Assembly (NCBI RefSeq): GCF_029167375.1
Contig: NZ_JARFTP010000010.1
Coordinates: forward strand, 1 to 64,000
Direction of reading: 5' to 3'
DNA: 64,000 nucleotides
DNA from: Tsukamurella sp. 8F
GTDB lineage: Bacteria; Actinomycetota; Actinomycetes; Mycobacteriales; Mycobacteriaceae
Every line of letters starts with the position of its first letter. Position 1 is the first letter of the stretch. The translations under genes and the position numbers were made by a program. Shown here one piece after another: positions 19,802-29,242 of the stretch. Under the pieces are notes generated by a model that had not been told where the DNA came from, did no database searches, and worked only from the letters and a program-made list of their open reading frames with translations.

Positions 19802-21270
19802 CCGCCCGGCAGCACGCGGCCGTAGCGCTCATCGCCGCAGCCGCGCTGGGCCTGGCCGGGTGCGGCGGGGACGCACCCACGACGGAGCCCGTGCCCGCCG
19901 CCGAGCATGCGACCGTCCTCTCCGAGCAGGATGGATCCCTGTCCGCCGCCGCGGCCACTCGCTTCTTCCGTTCCTCACCCGCGGCTGTCGTCGCCGACGG
20001 GGCCGACCCTTCGGCAGTCCGCGCAGGTGGCGACGTGGCCGCCCGGCGCGGGATCCCGCTCCTGACGGTCGGCCCGCGCACGCAGCGGGCGGTGTACACC
20101 GCCCTCGCGCGCCTCGGTGTCGCCGTCGTGTACACCGCCGGCGCCGTCGCCCTGCCGGAACTGCAGGCCACCGGAGTGACCGTATCTGCGCTCCCGCCGG
20201 GTACGGCGGTGCCGGAGGACGGGCTCTCACACCCCCGGATCGCCGATGGGGCGAAGGATTCCGTAGTCCTTGCCACCTCCACCACGGATGCCGGCGCGGT
20301 CGCCACGGCGCGCGCCGCGGGCGCCCAGATCCTCACACTGCCGGGACCCGATCCGCGCAGTTCCGCCGCGACCACGACGACGCTGCACGGCGGCGATCGG
20401 CCGGTGGTCGCCCTCGGTGCCGTATTCGGCACGGGAGGCCAACTCGCACAACGTATCCGGCAGGCCGCGGAGCCTTCGCAGCTGTTCGGGGGCGGGCACA
20501 TCGTCTTCCCAGGGCGACGTTACGTGGCACTCTACGGTGTACCTGGCACGCCGGCACTCGGCGTACTCGGCCAGCAGGATCTCGCAGCATCGATCGCACG
20601 CGTGAAGAAGCTCGCGGCACAGTACGCGCCGCTGAGCAACGAGCCCGTGGTCCCGGCGTTCGAGATCATCGCGTCGGTCGCGTCGTCGGCGCCCGGGCCG
20701 GACGGGCAGTACTCGTCCATGACGCCCGTGGCACAACTCGAACCGTGGGTCCGTGCGGCCCAGGACGCCGGCGTGTACGTGACCCTCGATCTGCAACCGG
20801 GGCGCACCGACTTCCTCACGCAGGCGAAGGCTTACGCGCCGCTGCTGGCCCTGCCGAACGTGGGTCTTGCGCTCGATCCCGAATGGCGGCTGAAGCCGAA
20901 CCAGGTGCACCTGCAGCAGATCGGCACCGTCGACCCCGCCGAGGTGAACCGGGTGCAGGACTGGCTCGCCGGGCTGGTCCGCGACCGGGGTATCCCCCAG
21001 AAGGTCCTTGTGCTGCACCAGTTCACGCCGTTCATGCTGGGCGACCGCGCCGCGATAGCCACGGACCACCCCGAACTGGCGCTCGTGGTGCACACCGACG
21101 GTCACGGTACACCGGGGATCAAGATGGGTACCTGGGATCGGGTGCGTGCCGGCCTTTCGCCGCATATGTTCCTGGGCTGGAAGAACTTCTACACCGAGGA
21201 CTCGCCGACCTTCAGCCCGGCGCAGACCATGGCGTTGCGCCCGCAGCCGGTATTCGTCTCGTACCAGTGA
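19798..21270 (+). CDS. Putative lipoprotein, cell-wall-linked, function unknown
   Basis: Exported lipoprotein of 490 residues; the signal peptide ends in a lipobox (GLAGC). Residues about 50-140 loosely resemble cell-wall-binding repeat 2 modules (AAVVADGADPSAV, then RGIPLLTVGPRTQRAVYTALARLGVAVVY). From about residue 230 a different domain begins (FPGRRYVALYGVPGTPALG) and runs through alternating strands and helices with conserved-looking acidic and aromatic residues (YVTLDLQPGR, VGLALDPEWRL, KVLVLHQF), suggesting a TIM-barrel-like hydrolase. GTG at 19798 overlaps the murJ stop (GTGA), so it is translationally coupled to the flippase. I cannot name the family; an envelope role is inferred. 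Confidence 0.75.
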   Translation: MTARQHAAVALIAAAALGLAGCGGDAPTTEPVPAAEHATVLSEQDGSLSAAAATRFFRSSPAAVVADGADPSAVRAGGDVAARRGIPLLTVGPRTQRAVYTALARLGVAVVYTAGAVALPELQATGVTVSALPPGTAVPEDGLSHPRIADGAKDSVVLATSTTDAGAVATARAAGAQILTLPGPDPRSSAATTTTLHGGDRPVVALGAVFGTGGQLAQRIRQAAEPSQLFGGGHIVFPGRRYVALYGVPGTPALGVLGQQDLAASIARVKKLAAQYAPLSNEPVVPAFEIIASVASSAPGPDGQYSSMTPVAQLEPWVRAAQDAGVYVTLDLQPGRTDFLTQAKAYAPLLALPNVGLALDPEWRLKPNQVHLQQIGTVDPAEVNRVQDWLAGLVRDRGIPQKVLVLHQFTPFMLGDRAAIATDHPELALVVHTDGHGTPGIKMGTWDRVRAGLSPHMFLGWKNFYTEDSPTFSPAQTMALRPQPVFVSYQ

Positions 21271-22213
21271 GCACCGCGCCGGTTCCTCCGCCTGCGGCTC
21301 CGGTGCGCCCCACCCAGCCGTTGTCGGCGACCAGGATCGCGACCGTCCTTCCGCTCCCGGTGTCCCGGTAGTCGGAGAACGTTATCTCCCAACCGGATTC
21401 GCGCCTGAATGCCGAGTCGACCCGCACATCATCGGGGATGGCGATACGCCTTTGCTCCGCATACTGGGCCGCGAGGACCACCGCCTGATCCGCGGTGCGG
21501 CCGTCCACGTCCTCCGTGATCGGTCCGGAACCCGTTGCGGTGGTCAGGCCCTGGTCCTCGAGCAGACGCCAGCCGGCCTCGATGTCGCGCCCCGAGCCGC
21601 CGAACGCCGTCTCCCACGCCGTCCGGTCCAACCACTCGTACTCGGCCATTCGCGTGACGTGGAACATGGTGTCGCGCACCGTACTCAACAGATGGGATCC
21701 GGTCCCCGACGCCGAGTCCGCCGGGTACGGCACAGGCACGTCCGTCGTCCACGCACCCCCGGACGTCGACCCTACCTGCGCAGCCGAGAGTGCCTCCGCG
21801 ACAGCGGAAGTCGTGTGTGTCGGTGGCAGCGGCACACCGTCGGGCACGGGTGCGGCCCGCCACCCGTCGACGTTCCAGTAGGCGATCCAGCCGAAGTGTC
21901 CGCTACGCAGGTGATGATCGACCATCGACACGTGATCCGCCCAGTCGGGCCCGTCTGCCAGGAGTTCGGTCGCGGTCCTGGACCCGGAGACCCGCCACGA
22001 CACGTCCCCACATGACAGGACCGCGCGATCCGCGCCGAATCGAGCGAGCATCGCCCCCGCCGTCGACGACGCCCGGTACCTACCCACCGGCCCGTCGACG
22101 ACGATGCCGAACGGCATCGGCGCCGGGGTCATCGCACGGCTCCCCGCCGCGAGGACACACCACCTCGCCCACAGCACGCGCAGGCTGGGCAGGCGCGGCA
22201 GCTGGCCATCCAT
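21212..22213 (-). CDS. Hypothetical protein
   Basis: Predicted soluble protein of 333 residues, not recognised. It has an ATG with AAGGAG 6 bases upstream, the strongest translation signal nearby, so it is probably real. Visible features are an N-terminal moderately hydrophobic stretch (LRVLWARWCVLAAGSRAM), a central region rich in Trp and His (DWADHVSMVDHHLRSGHFGW), and a C-terminal segment EITFSDYRDTGSGRTVAILV. The 3' end overlaps the convergent lipoprotein gene by 59 bases. No operon partners are present. Confidence 0.65.
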   Translation of the reverse strand: MDGQLPRLPSLRVLWARWCVLAAGSRAMTPAPMPFGIVVDGPVGRYRASSTAGAMLARFGADRAVLSCGDVSWRVSGSRTATELLADGPDWADHVSMVDHHLRSGHFGWIAYWNVDGWRAAPVPDGVPLPPTHTTSAVAEALSAAQVGSTSGGAWTTDVPVPYPADSASGTGSHLLSTVRDTMFHVTRMAEYEWLDRTAWETAFGGSGRDIEAGWRLLEDQGLTTATGSGPITEDVDGRTADQAVVLAAQYAEQRRIAIPDDVRVDSAFRRESGWEITFSDYRDTGSGRTVAILVADNGWVGRTGAAGGGTGAVLTGTRRIPAAGATPWSAPG

Positions 22214-22415
22214 CCGGCGCTCCTTCCTGCCTCCCGGCGCCCCGCCGGCATCGCCGATCATGAGCTGCGGCGGTAAAGGGCCACTTGGCGCGCGCTTGCA
22301 TCGGTCTCAGGACGAGTCAGCACATGGGCCGGCCCGATCGATCGGCTCCCGGAACCTGTCGGTGGATGGGGCTACCGTCGGCCGTGCAGGGGTGACGGAG
22401 CAAGGGAAGACGACT

Positions 22416-23027
22416 ATGGAGGATCAGGTGGACCCGGACCTGGTGCTGGGTGAGGACGGGCTCGCGCGCCCGCGGTGGGCAGCCGTGGACCCGCTGCTGC
22501 AGGAGTACTACGACATCGAGTGGGGAATGCCCATCCGGGAGGAGGCGGGGCTGTACGAGCGCATGTGCCTCGAAGGCTTCCAGGCCGGTCTCTCGTGGGC
22601 GACGGTGCTCCGCAAACGACCGCGGTTCCGCGAGGCCTTCGCCGGCTTCGACCCCGATGCAGTCGCGGCGTTCGGGAGCGAGGACGTCGAGCGCCTGATG
22701 GGCGACCCCGGGATCATCCGTAATCGGCGCAAGATCGAGGCCACGATCACCAATGCGCGCGCGACGATCGCCCTGCGTGACGACATCGGACTGGTGGACT
22801 TGCTCTGGTCGTTCCAGCCGGCAGAGACACCGGCGCCGCGGACGATGGCCGAGGTGGCGTCCACCTCGCCGGAGTCGATCGCGATGTCGAAGGAACTGCG
22901 CCGTCGTGGGTTCGCGTTCGTGGGACCCACCACGATGTACGCCCTGATGGAGGCCGTCGGCATCGTCGACGACCACCTGGTCGGCAGCCACCGGCGTGGG
23001 AGCTCCGGAGTCTGGCCTACCGCGTGA
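22416..23027 (+). CDS. DNA-3-methyladenine glycosylase I-like protein
   Basis: Helix-hairpin-helix base-excision glycosylase of the Tag family, 203 residues. Matches to E. coli Tag are clear in LEGFQAGLSWATVLRKR, PGIIRNRRKIEATITNARA, LWSFQPAETP and RGFAFVGPTTMYALMEAVGIVDDH. The zinc ligands of classic Tag are mostly absent: the N-terminal Cys-Gly-Trp is missing, the His of YHDNEW is Tyr (YYDIEW), and the last Cys is Ser (LVGSH). It is therefore a zinc-less Tag-like branch whose substrate range may differ. The ATG has AGGGAAG upstream. Confidence 0.85.
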   Translation: MEDQVDPDLVLGEDGLARPRWAAVDPLLQEYYDIEWGMPIREEAGLYERMCLEGFQAGLSWATVLRKRPRFREAFAGFDPDAVAAFGSEDVERLMGDPGIIRNRRKIEATITNARATIALRDDIGLVDLLWSFQPAETPAPRTMAEVASTSPESIAMSKELRRRGFAFVGPTTMYALMEAVGIVDDHLVGSHRRGSSGVWPTA

Positions 23028-23051
23028 TCCGCACGCAGGCGCACGTTATGC

Positions 23052-23077
23052 GGAACGTTCCGCTCCGAGAGACGATG
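23052..23077 (+). promoter_or_regulatory. Possible ECF sigma promoter upstream of sigM
   Basis: GGAAC at 23052-23056 and CGATG at 23073-23077 are 16 bases apart. This resembles the GGAAC / CGTCR pattern of SigM and other ECF sigma factors and would make sigM autoregulated. The -10 half is imperfect. Confidence 0.4.
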
Positions 23078-23126
23078 GGTTGGTCGACTCTTTACCATCG
23101 GTTGGGTCTATGTCTAGGGTCACTTC

Positions 23127-23768
23127 ATGACTCAGTGGGGGAGGGTGCCGGAAGGCACCGGGGCGCAACAGGAGTGGGCGCATCTCACCGACGAGCAGCT
23201 GGTGGCCGGCACCGTGGCAGGCCACCGCGAGGCGTTCGGCGAGCTGTACCGGCGGCACCAGCGGCACCTCTGGGCCACCGCGGTCAGCACCGTGCGGTCG
23301 ATAGACGACGCACAGGACTGCCTGCAGGACGCGATGCTCCGTGCATTCGTACTGTGCGGCGAGTTCCGCGGGGACTGCCACGTCGCGAGTTGGCTACACC
23401 GCATAGTCGTCAACGCGTGCGTGGATCGTGCGCGGCGCAACCGCATCCGCGTGACGTTTCCGATGCCGGACGACGTGTCGGGGCTCGGGTCCGACGACGG
23501 CCGGGCGATCGAGATGGTGGACGCGCGTGTGACCACATGGGGCGTGCTCAGTCGCCTCCCGGAGGAGCAGTTGCAGGCCGTGCTCGCCGTGGACATGTAC
23601 GACCTGTCCATCGAGGCGGCGGCCGACGCACTCGGCGTGGCTCCGGGAACCATCAAGAGTCGGCGCGCCCGAGCCCGAGCCAAGCTCGCGAGATCGCTGG
23701 GGAGTCGTCGTGCACATCATGTTGTGCAATTGATGGGAACCGGGCGCGACCCTCGTGCGTCCAATTGA
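23127..23768 (+). CDS. sigM: ECF RNA polymerase sigma factor SigM
   Basis: Extracytoplasmic-function sigma factor of 213 residues. Region 2 (AFGELYRRHQRHLWATAVS, DAQDCLQDAMLRAF) binds core polymerase and the -10; region 4 (LPEEQLQAVLAVDMYDLS, then EAAADALGVAPGTIKSRRARA) is the -35-binding helix-turn-helix. Its place between murJ and trxB matches M. tuberculosis Rv3911. The ATG has a TAGGG element 7 bases upstream. The next gene overlaps or directly follows and probably encodes the anti-sigma factor. Confidence 0.93.
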   Translation: MTQWGRVPEGTGAQQEWAHLTDEQLVAGTVAGHREAFGELYRRHQRHLWATAVSTVRSIDDAQDCLQDAMLRAFVLCGEFRGDCHVASWLHRIVVNACVDRARRNRIRVTFPMPDDVSGLGSDDGRAIEMVDARVTTWGVLSRLPEEQLQAVLAVDMYDLSIEAAADALGVAPGTIKSRRARARAKLARSLGSRRAHHVVQLMGTGRDPRASN

Positions 23769-23796
23769 TAGGAGCACCACGGACTACGGGGGATCG

Positions 23797-24549
23797 TTGA
23801 GCAACGACACGAACGACGGCGCCAGCTCGGGCGGACCGGACGATGAGCGGCGCGACGAGCACGTCTCCCCGGGCGACCCACCCGCATCGCAGCACCGTCG
23901 GCCCGGCGATGCGACCCACGAGCCCGACGCCCGTTTCCCAGACGATGAACAGGTGGACGATGCGTTGCGGGATTACCGCGACGCTCATGCGGAGGCGCTG
24001 AGCCAGAAGGAGCTGTCGGCCCCTCCCATGCCCGAGGGGCTGGAGGACTCCATCCTCGACGCGATCGCCCGCGCCCCCGATCCCGCGGCTCGCGGAGCTG
24101 AACGCCGCCGCCACACCGCCGCGCCCGATCACGACACCGGCGCCTCCCGGTCCGGGAGGCGCAGCGGCCCCATCGTCCTCACCGCTGCTGCGTGTTTCGC
24201 CCTGCTGACCGCCGTGGCAGTGGCGCTGATGGCCGGGCGTGACCAACTCGCGCGACCCCAGACGGTTCCCGACGATGCGGTGCTGCTCGCCGCACTCGGG
24301 AAGCGGCCCACCGGCACGTACGCCGATCCGCGGGGCATCGAGCGCTGCCTCGACGCCGCCGGGGTGCCCGCCGAGCCCCGCGCCGTATTGGGCACATCAG
24401 AGGTGGACACGGAGGCGGGCGATGCCGGCGTCCTCCTCGTCGCCACAGAACGCCCCGGCACGCTGCTCGCCCTCGTGGTGCGGCCGGGTTGCCTGCACGG
24501 GGACACCGCGGGCATCGTCGGGCGCCGGACCCTGCGCTCGGGCGCCTAA
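23797..24549 (+). CDS. Probable anti-sigma factor, single-pass membrane (Rv3912-like)
   Basis: About 250 residues: an acidic, disordered cytosolic N-terminus, one membrane helix (PIVLTAAACFALLTAVAVALM) near the middle, and an outer domain with two Cys (ERCLDAAGV and VVRPGCLHG) that could form a disulfide. Position behind sigM and topology match Rv3912, so it likely holds SigM at the membrane. The start is uncertain: TTG at 23797 follows a G-rich stretch. A GTG at 23755 would add 14 residues, but those codons read through the end of sigM and an AGGAG, so it is less likely. Confidence 0.75.
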   Translation: MSNDTNDGASSGGPDDERRDEHVSPGDPPASQHRRPGDATHEPDARFPDDEQVDDALRDYRDAHAEALSQKELSAPPMPEGLEDSILDAIARAPDPAARGAERRRHTAAPDHDTGASRSGRRSGPIVLTAAACFALLTAVAVALMAGRDQLARPQTVPDDAVLLAALGKRPTGTYADPRGIERCLDAAGVPAEPRAVLGTSEVDTEAGDAGVLLVATERPGTLLALVVRPGCLHGDTAGIVGRRTLRSGA

Positions 24550-24646
24550 GTACCCTGGCGTGCGGGGAACATCCGGCATAGCGCCGCTGTTCCATCCATA
24601 GTCGGCCGGCGCGCGCCGGAACGCGATCGAGGAGCGAGCACCACTT

Positions 24647-25606
24647 ATGACTTCAGCAGGCACGGACATCGCGGACGTCATCATCGTCGGTTCCGGTCCC
24701 GCCGGATACACCGCCGGCGTGTATGCGGGACGCGCAGAGCTGAAGACGATCCTCTTCGAGGGCACCACCTTCGGCGGCGCACTCATGACCACCACCGAGG
24801 TCGAGAACTTCCCCGGCTTCCGCGAAGGCATCATGGGGCCGCAGCTCATGGACGAGATGCGCGAGCAGGCCATCCGCTTCGGCGCCGACCTGCGCATGGA
24901 GGACGTCGAGTCCGTATCGCTCGAGGGCGACATCAAGGAGGTCACCACCTCCGAGGGCACATACCGTGCCCGAGCGGTGGTCCTGGCGATGGGTGCGGCT
25001 GCCCGGTACCTGAACGTCCCCGGCGAGCAGGAACTGCTCGGCCGCGGGGTCAGCGCATGCGCCACGTGCGACGGCTTCTTCTTCAAGGAGCAGGATATCG
25101 CCGTGATCGGCGGCGGCGACTCCGCGATGGAGGAGGCGACGTTCCTCACCAAGTTCGCGCGGTCCGTGACGATCATCCACCGGCGCAGCGAGTTCCGTGC
25201 GTCCAAGATCATGCTCGAGCGCGCTCGTGCCAACGACAAGATCCGCTTCCTGACGGATTCCGTCGTGACCGAGGTACACGGAGAGAACTCCGTGAGCTCC
25301 CTGACCGTCGAGAACACCGTGACGGGGGAGCAGTCGACACTCGACGTCACAGGACTTTTCGTGGCCGTGGGTCACGACCCGCGCTCCCAGCTGGTCGCCG
25401 GGCAGGTGCAGCTCGACGCCGATGGGTATGTGCAGGTCGAGGGCCGGACCACGGCGACCAACATCCCGGGGGTGTTCGCCTCAGGCGACCTGGTCGATCA
25501 CACCTACCGGCAGGCCATCACCGCGGCCGGCAGTGGTTGCGCGGCCGCGATCGACGCCGAGCGCTGGCTGGCACACGCCGAGGACGCCGTCGGCGCCGCG
25601 AGCTGA
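24647..25606 (+). CDS. trxB: Thioredoxin reductase
   Basis: NADPH-dependent flavoenzyme that reduces thioredoxin, 319 residues. FAD site [18 protein letters not shown] at the N-terminus, redox pair CATC at residues 138-141, NADPH site [13 protein letters not shown], and the closing FAD motif [19 protein letters not shown]. It is directly followed by trxC, 36 bases on, in one operon. GAGGAG lies about 12 bases before the ATG. Confidence 0.97.
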   Translation: MTSAGTDIADVIIVGSGPAGYTAGVYAGRAELKTILFEGTTFGGALMTTTEVENFPGFREGIMGPQLMDEMREQAIRFGADLRMEDVESVSLEGDIKEVTTSEGTYRARAVVLAMGAAARYLNVPGEQELLGRGVSACATCDGFFFKEQDIAVIGGGDSAMEEATFLTKFARSVTIIHRRSEFRASKIMLERARANDKIRFLTDSVVTEVHGENSVSSLTVENTVTGEQSTLDVTGLFVAVGHDPRSQLVAGQVQLDADGYVQVEGRTTATNIPGVFASGDLVDHTYRQAITAAGSGCAAAIDAERWLAHAEDAVGAAS

Positions 25607-25642
25607 CCCATCGCATTTCCAACCCCATAGAAGGAGCCTTCC

Positions 25643-25978
25643 ATGGCCGACACCGATACCAAGACCATCACCGTCACCGATGCGGATTTCAAGGAGCTCG
25701 TCCTGAAGTCCACGACTCCGGTACTCGTCGACTTCTGGGCCACCTGGTGCGGGCCGTGCAAGATGGTCGCACCCGTCCTCGAGGAGATCGCCCGTGACAA
25801 CGGCGAGAAGCTGGTCGTAGCCAAGCTCGATGTCGATGCGAACCCTGGCGTCGCGTCGGAGTTCCAGGTCCTCTCGATCCCCACCATGATCCTGTTCGAG
25901 GCCGGTCAGCCGACCAAGAAGATCGTCGGAGCCAAGGGGAAGGCCGCCCTGCTGCGCGAGCTCGACGGCGTCCTGTAA
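25643..25978 (+). CDS. trxC: Thioredoxin
   Basis: Small dithiol-disulfide carrier of 111 residues with the WCGPC active site at residues 35-39 and the cis-Pro region SIPTM. It is reduced by the TrxB encoded just upstream. The ATG has a strong AAGGAG 6 bases before it. Confidence 0.97.
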   Translation: MADTDTKTITVTDADFKELVLKSTTPVLVDFWATWCGPCKMVAPVLEEIARDNGEKLVVAKLDVDANPGVASEFQVLSIPTMILFEAGQPTKKIVGAKGKAALLRELDGVL

Positions 25979-26078
25979 GGCCATCGAGCAGCGCCTTTAC
26001 GTGTCGGTGACCGGTGCGCCGTATCGTGGTGCCCGACCCGAGCCACAAGGCCGGGCTTGGACCTAGCAGAGAGTCGTC

Positions 26079-27263
26079 ATGCCCCGTATCAGCCTCGGTG
26101 ACCTGGGCGCCGCGGTCGCGGAGATCCGCGGCATCCTGGCCGATCAGGGATTCCTGGAGGACTACGCTGCTCCGGGCCCGCTGGTCAGCAACGGGTGGAC
26201 GGTACCGGAGGCCGTGTTCGACCGTCGGCTCGACCGAGCGACCCGCGCCTTCCAACAGCAGCGCGGGCTGCTCGTCGACGGCGTCGTCGGGCCGGCCACA
26301 TACCGCGCGCTGCGCGAGTCCACGTATCAGCTCGGCGCACGCACCCTGAGCTTCCATGCCTCGGCGCCGCCGACCGGCGACGACGTCGCGACGTTACAGG
26401 CCCGCCTGCAGAATCTCGGCTTCTACGCCGGGATGATCGACGGCCACTTCGGGCCGCAGACCCACCTCGGCCTCACCGCGTATCAGCGGGAGTTCGGGCT
26501 GGTTGCAGACGGCATCTGCGGACCCGCCACGCTACGCTCGCTGACATTCCTCGGCTCCCGGGTGACCGGCGGGTCGCCCCACGCCATCCGCGAGGAGGAG
26601 CTGGTGCGGCGCTCAGGTCCGAAGCTGTCCGGGAAGCGGATCGTCATCGACCCGGGACTGGGCGGCGAGGAGACGGGCCTCGTACTCACCGCGCCCGACG
26701 GTGCGCGTATCACCGAGGAGGAGATCCTCTGGGACCTGGGCTCACGCCTGGAGGGCCGAATGGCGGCCGCTGGCATGGAGACGTACCTGTCGCGCCCGCG
26801 CGGTATGGCACCGTCGGACGCGACCCGCGCGTACACCGCGAACACGTTCGACGCGGATCTGATGATCTCGCTGCGCACGGCGCACTACCGGAACGCGAAG
26901 GGGAACGGGGTCGCCTCGTTCCACTTCGGCAACTCGCACGGCTCGATCTCGACGATCGGCCGCAACCTGGCCGGCTTCATCCAGAGGGAGATCGTCGCGC
27001 GCACGCCGCTCGCCGACTGTCACTATCACGGCCGCACATGGGATCTCGTACGCCTGACGCGGATGCCGACCATCCAGATCGACATCGGCTACGCCACCAA
27101 CCCGCATGACGTCTCGGTACTCGCCTCGGGTGCCTACCGCGACACGATCGCCGAGGCGATCCTCGTGGCGGTGAAGCGCCTGTATCTGCTGGGTGAGAAC
27201 GACCGTCCCACCGGCACATACACTTTCGCCGAGCTCCTGGCGTTGGAGGAGTCGACCTCCTAG
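26079..27263 (+). CDS. cwlM: CwlM, amidase-like regulator of peptidoglycan synthesis
   Basis: 394 residues: two peptidoglycan-binding modules (about 1-85 and 95-165, e.g. ATRAFQQQRGLLVDGVVGPAT and LGLTAYQREFGLVADGICGPAT) and an N-acetylmuramoyl-L-alanine amidase_3 fold (about 185-370). The usual zinc ligands look lost: IDPGHGG is IDPGLGG, and the expected SLHAN is SLRTA, so catalysis is doubtful. The C-terminus RPTGTYTF has Thr at 378, 380 and 382, resembling the Thr cluster phosphorylated by PknB in mycobacterial CwlM, which activates MurA. No signal peptide is present, in line with a cytosolic regulator. It lies next to the trx operon as in M. tuberculosis (Rv3915). Confidence 0.92.
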   Translation: MPRISLGDLGAAVAEIRGILADQGFLEDYAAPGPLVSNGWTVPEAVFDRRLDRATRAFQQQRGLLVDGVVGPATYRALRESTYQLGARTLSFHASAPPTGDDVATLQARLQNLGFYAGMIDGHFGPQTHLGLTAYQREFGLVADGICGPATLRSLTFLGSRVTGGSPHAIREEELVRRSGPKLSGKRIVIDPGLGGEETGLVLTAPDGARITEEEILWDLGSRLEGRMAAAGMETYLSRPRGMAPSDATRAYTANTFDADLMISLRTAHYRNAKGNGVASFHFGNSHGSISTIGRNLAGFIQREIVARTPLADCHYHGRTWDLVRLTRMPTIQIDIGYATNPHDVSVLASGAYRDTIAEAILVAVKRLYLLGENDRPTGTYTFAELLALEESTS

Positions 27264-27273
27264 CGCTATGGCG

Positions 27274-27320
27274 GTGCCGCAGCATGATTCGCCCCCGGCG
27301 GGCGAGACGCGCTGCGGCAC
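27274..27320. terminator. Bidirectional stem-loop between cwlM and the Rv3916c-like gene
   Basis: GTGCCGCAGC (27274-27283) and GCTGCGGCAC (27311-27320) form a perfect 10-bp stem, with an inner CGCCC/GGGCG stem in the loop. It sits exactly between two convergent genes, so it can serve both. Confidence 0.7.
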
Positions 27321-27340
27321 GTGTCGTTAGAACGACCTGA

Positions 27341-28027
27341 TCAGCAGCCCGCGGGTACCGCGCCCGACGATGTCAGTGTCGCGTCCGCGAGGCTCGCCGC
27401 CAACAGTTGCTCGAGCGCATGCTCGACCCCGGCCTTCCAGCCCAGACCCTCGGTGAGCTCGTACCTCAGCCGGGGATACCGGTGGTGGGGCGCGACCACC
27501 TGAAAGCCGACCTGCTCGAGCAGTGAGGCCTGCACCAGCGGCGACGTATCACATTGGCACAGCTCGCATTCCGACGGTGGAACCGCACCGTCTGCGAGGC
27601 CGAACGCCTCCACAGCGCGCACACCGCGCCGCATCAGATCCTCACAGACCGCGACGACGAGGTCCTCCGCCACTGCGCGATCGAGTCCGGGCTCCACGCT
27701 GACACACGACAGCAGCACCGCGTCTGCGCTGACGGGGGAGGTGGGGAAGAGGGCGCTACGAGGCACGCTGCGGGGTGGAGCGTAGAAGGCCCAGCCGACC
27801 ATCCGGTCCATGCCGTCGACGCGGGAGAACGCCACCTGGGCGCAGGAACCCCACTCCAGCATGACCATGGAGAGCCAGGCCTCCTTCTCGAACTCGGCGT
27901 CCGTCAGGCCGTCGGGCCCGACGGTGCCGGGGTCCACCTCCCAGAAGACGCAGCGACGGGCGTCCTTGGGAAGGCTGTCGAAGCCGGAGAGCCTGAGCGG
28001 TGCGATGGTCACCGACAAGTCGTCCAC
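27341..28027 (-). CDS. GNAT-like conserved protein (Rv3916c-like)
   Basis: Conserved protein of 228 residues found between cwlM and parB in mycobacteria and relatives. The beginning (VTIAPLRLSGFDSLPKDARRC) and the strand-helix pattern suggest an acetyltransferase-like fold. There is a Cys cluster (ECELCQCDT) in the last third, then LVQASLLEQVGFQVVAPHHRYP. No catalytic assignment is possible. GTG at 28027 follows an AGAGGG about 6 bases upstream, and a TAGAAT -10 lies at 28089-28094 on the same strand. Confidence 0.8.
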   Translation of the reverse strand: MDDLSVTIAPLRLSGFDSLPKDARRCVFWEVDPGTVGPDGLTDAEFEKEAWLSMVMLEWGSCAQVAFSRVDGMDRMVGWAFYAPPRSVPRSALFPTSPVSADAVLLSCVSVEPGLDRAVAEDLVVAVCEDLMRRGVRAVEAFGLADGAVPPSECELCQCDTSPLVQASLLEQVGFQVVAPHHRYPRLRYELTEGLGWKAGVEHALEQLLAASLADATLTSSGAVPAGC

Positions 28028-28192
28028 CGCCCTCTCTGGTCTGCCGCATGCCGTCCCGTACGACGGTCGACCGCCGGGACCCCGGACGATTCTAGTCGCG
28101 CCCGGACCGGCGCGCGCGACGACCTGTCACAGTGACGTTTCCCTCGGGAGCGGCTGCGTGAGGCCCGTGAACCGGTGGATTCGGTCACGAGG

Positions 28193-29242
28193 CTACTCGG
28201 TGGCGAGCAGCCCGAGAATCCGCTCGAGATCATCCGCCGAACCGAACTCGACGACGATCTTGCCTTTGCGGCGGCCCATATTCACCGTGACCCGGGTGTC
28301 GAGCCGATCGGCGAGGCGATCCGCGATGTCCCGGAGTTCCGGCGCCGGCTCCGGGCGCGGCTTGGGCGGAGCCACCGGGGCCGCGGGACCTTCTCGATTG
28401 GCGAGGGTGACCGCCTCCTCGGTCGCCCGCACCGACATACCCTCGGCGATGATGCGCGCTGCGAGCGCCTCCTGCGCATCCACGCCTGCTGTGAGGGCGA
28501 GCAGGGCGCGGGCGTGGCCGGCAGACAGGATCCCCGCTGCGACCCGCCGCTGTACAGCCACGGGCAGCTTCAGGAGGCGGATCGTGTTGGTGACGACGGG
28601 GCGCGACCGTCCGAGCCGGGCGGCCAGCTGGTCGTGCGTCACGCCGAACTCCTCGAGCAGCTGCTGATAGGCGGCCGCCTCCTCGAGCGGGTTCAGCTGC
28701 ACGCGGTGGATGTTCTCCAGGAGCGCGTCCCGCAACATGTCACCGTCCGGGGTCTCGCGCACGATCGCCGGGATGGTCTCCAGGCCCGCGAGTTGACTTG
28801 CTCGCCACCGACGCTCACCCATGACGAGCTGATACCGCACGTCACCGTCGGGCTTGGGCAGACTGCGCACGACGATGGGTTGCATCAGCCCGAACTCGCG
28901 GATCGAATGCACGAGCTCCGCGAGCGCCTCCTCATCGAAGACGGAGCGCGGCTGGTGCGGGTTCGGCTGAATCTGAAGAGGCGGGATCTCGCGGTAGACC
29001 GCACCGATCTCCGTGCCCTCGACCGCGTCGGCCGTCTTGGTCGCCGCCCTCTTCTTGGCCGGCGCCTTCGCCGCCTTGGCCGGGGCGCCCGGGTCCGGTC
29101 GAGTGGGCGCCGGCCCGTCGGCGGGGCGCGCCCCGATGATCACGTCGGCCGCGGCGTTGCCCAGCCGCGGGCCCTCGTCCGGCCCCGTGGGAATGAGAGC
29201 GGCGAGGCCGCGTCCCAAGCCGCCCTTGCGCTGTGTTGCCAT
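28193..29242 (-). CDS. parB: Chromosome partitioning protein ParB
   Basis: CTP-dependent sliding clamp that loads at parS, 349 residues. After a basic linker (residues about 50-85) come the CTP-binding motifs ([16 protein letters not shown], then [19 protein letters not shown]), the helix-turn-helix ([18 protein letters not shown]) and a C-terminal dimerisation domain rich in charged residues ([17 protein letters not shown]). The ATG overlaps the parA stop (TGATG), so both proteins are made from one message. Its binding sites are the nine parS listed here. Confidence 0.97.
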   Translation of the reverse strand: MATQRKGGLGRGLAALIPTGPDEGPRLGNAAADVIIGARPADGPAPTRPDPGAPAKAAKAPAKKRAATKTADAVEGTEIGAVYREIPPLQIQPNPHQPRSVFDEEALAELVHSIREFGLMQPIVVRSLPKPDGDVRYQLVMGERRWRASQLAGLETIPAIVRETPDGDMLRDALLENIHRVQLNPLEEAAAYQQLLEEFGVTHDQLAARLGRSRPVVTNTIRLLKLPVAVQRRVAAGILSAGHARALLALTAGVDAQEALAARIIAEGMSVRATEEAVTLANREGPAAPVAPPKPRPEPAPELRDIADRLADRLDTRVTVNMGRRKGKIVVEFGSADDLERILGLLATE

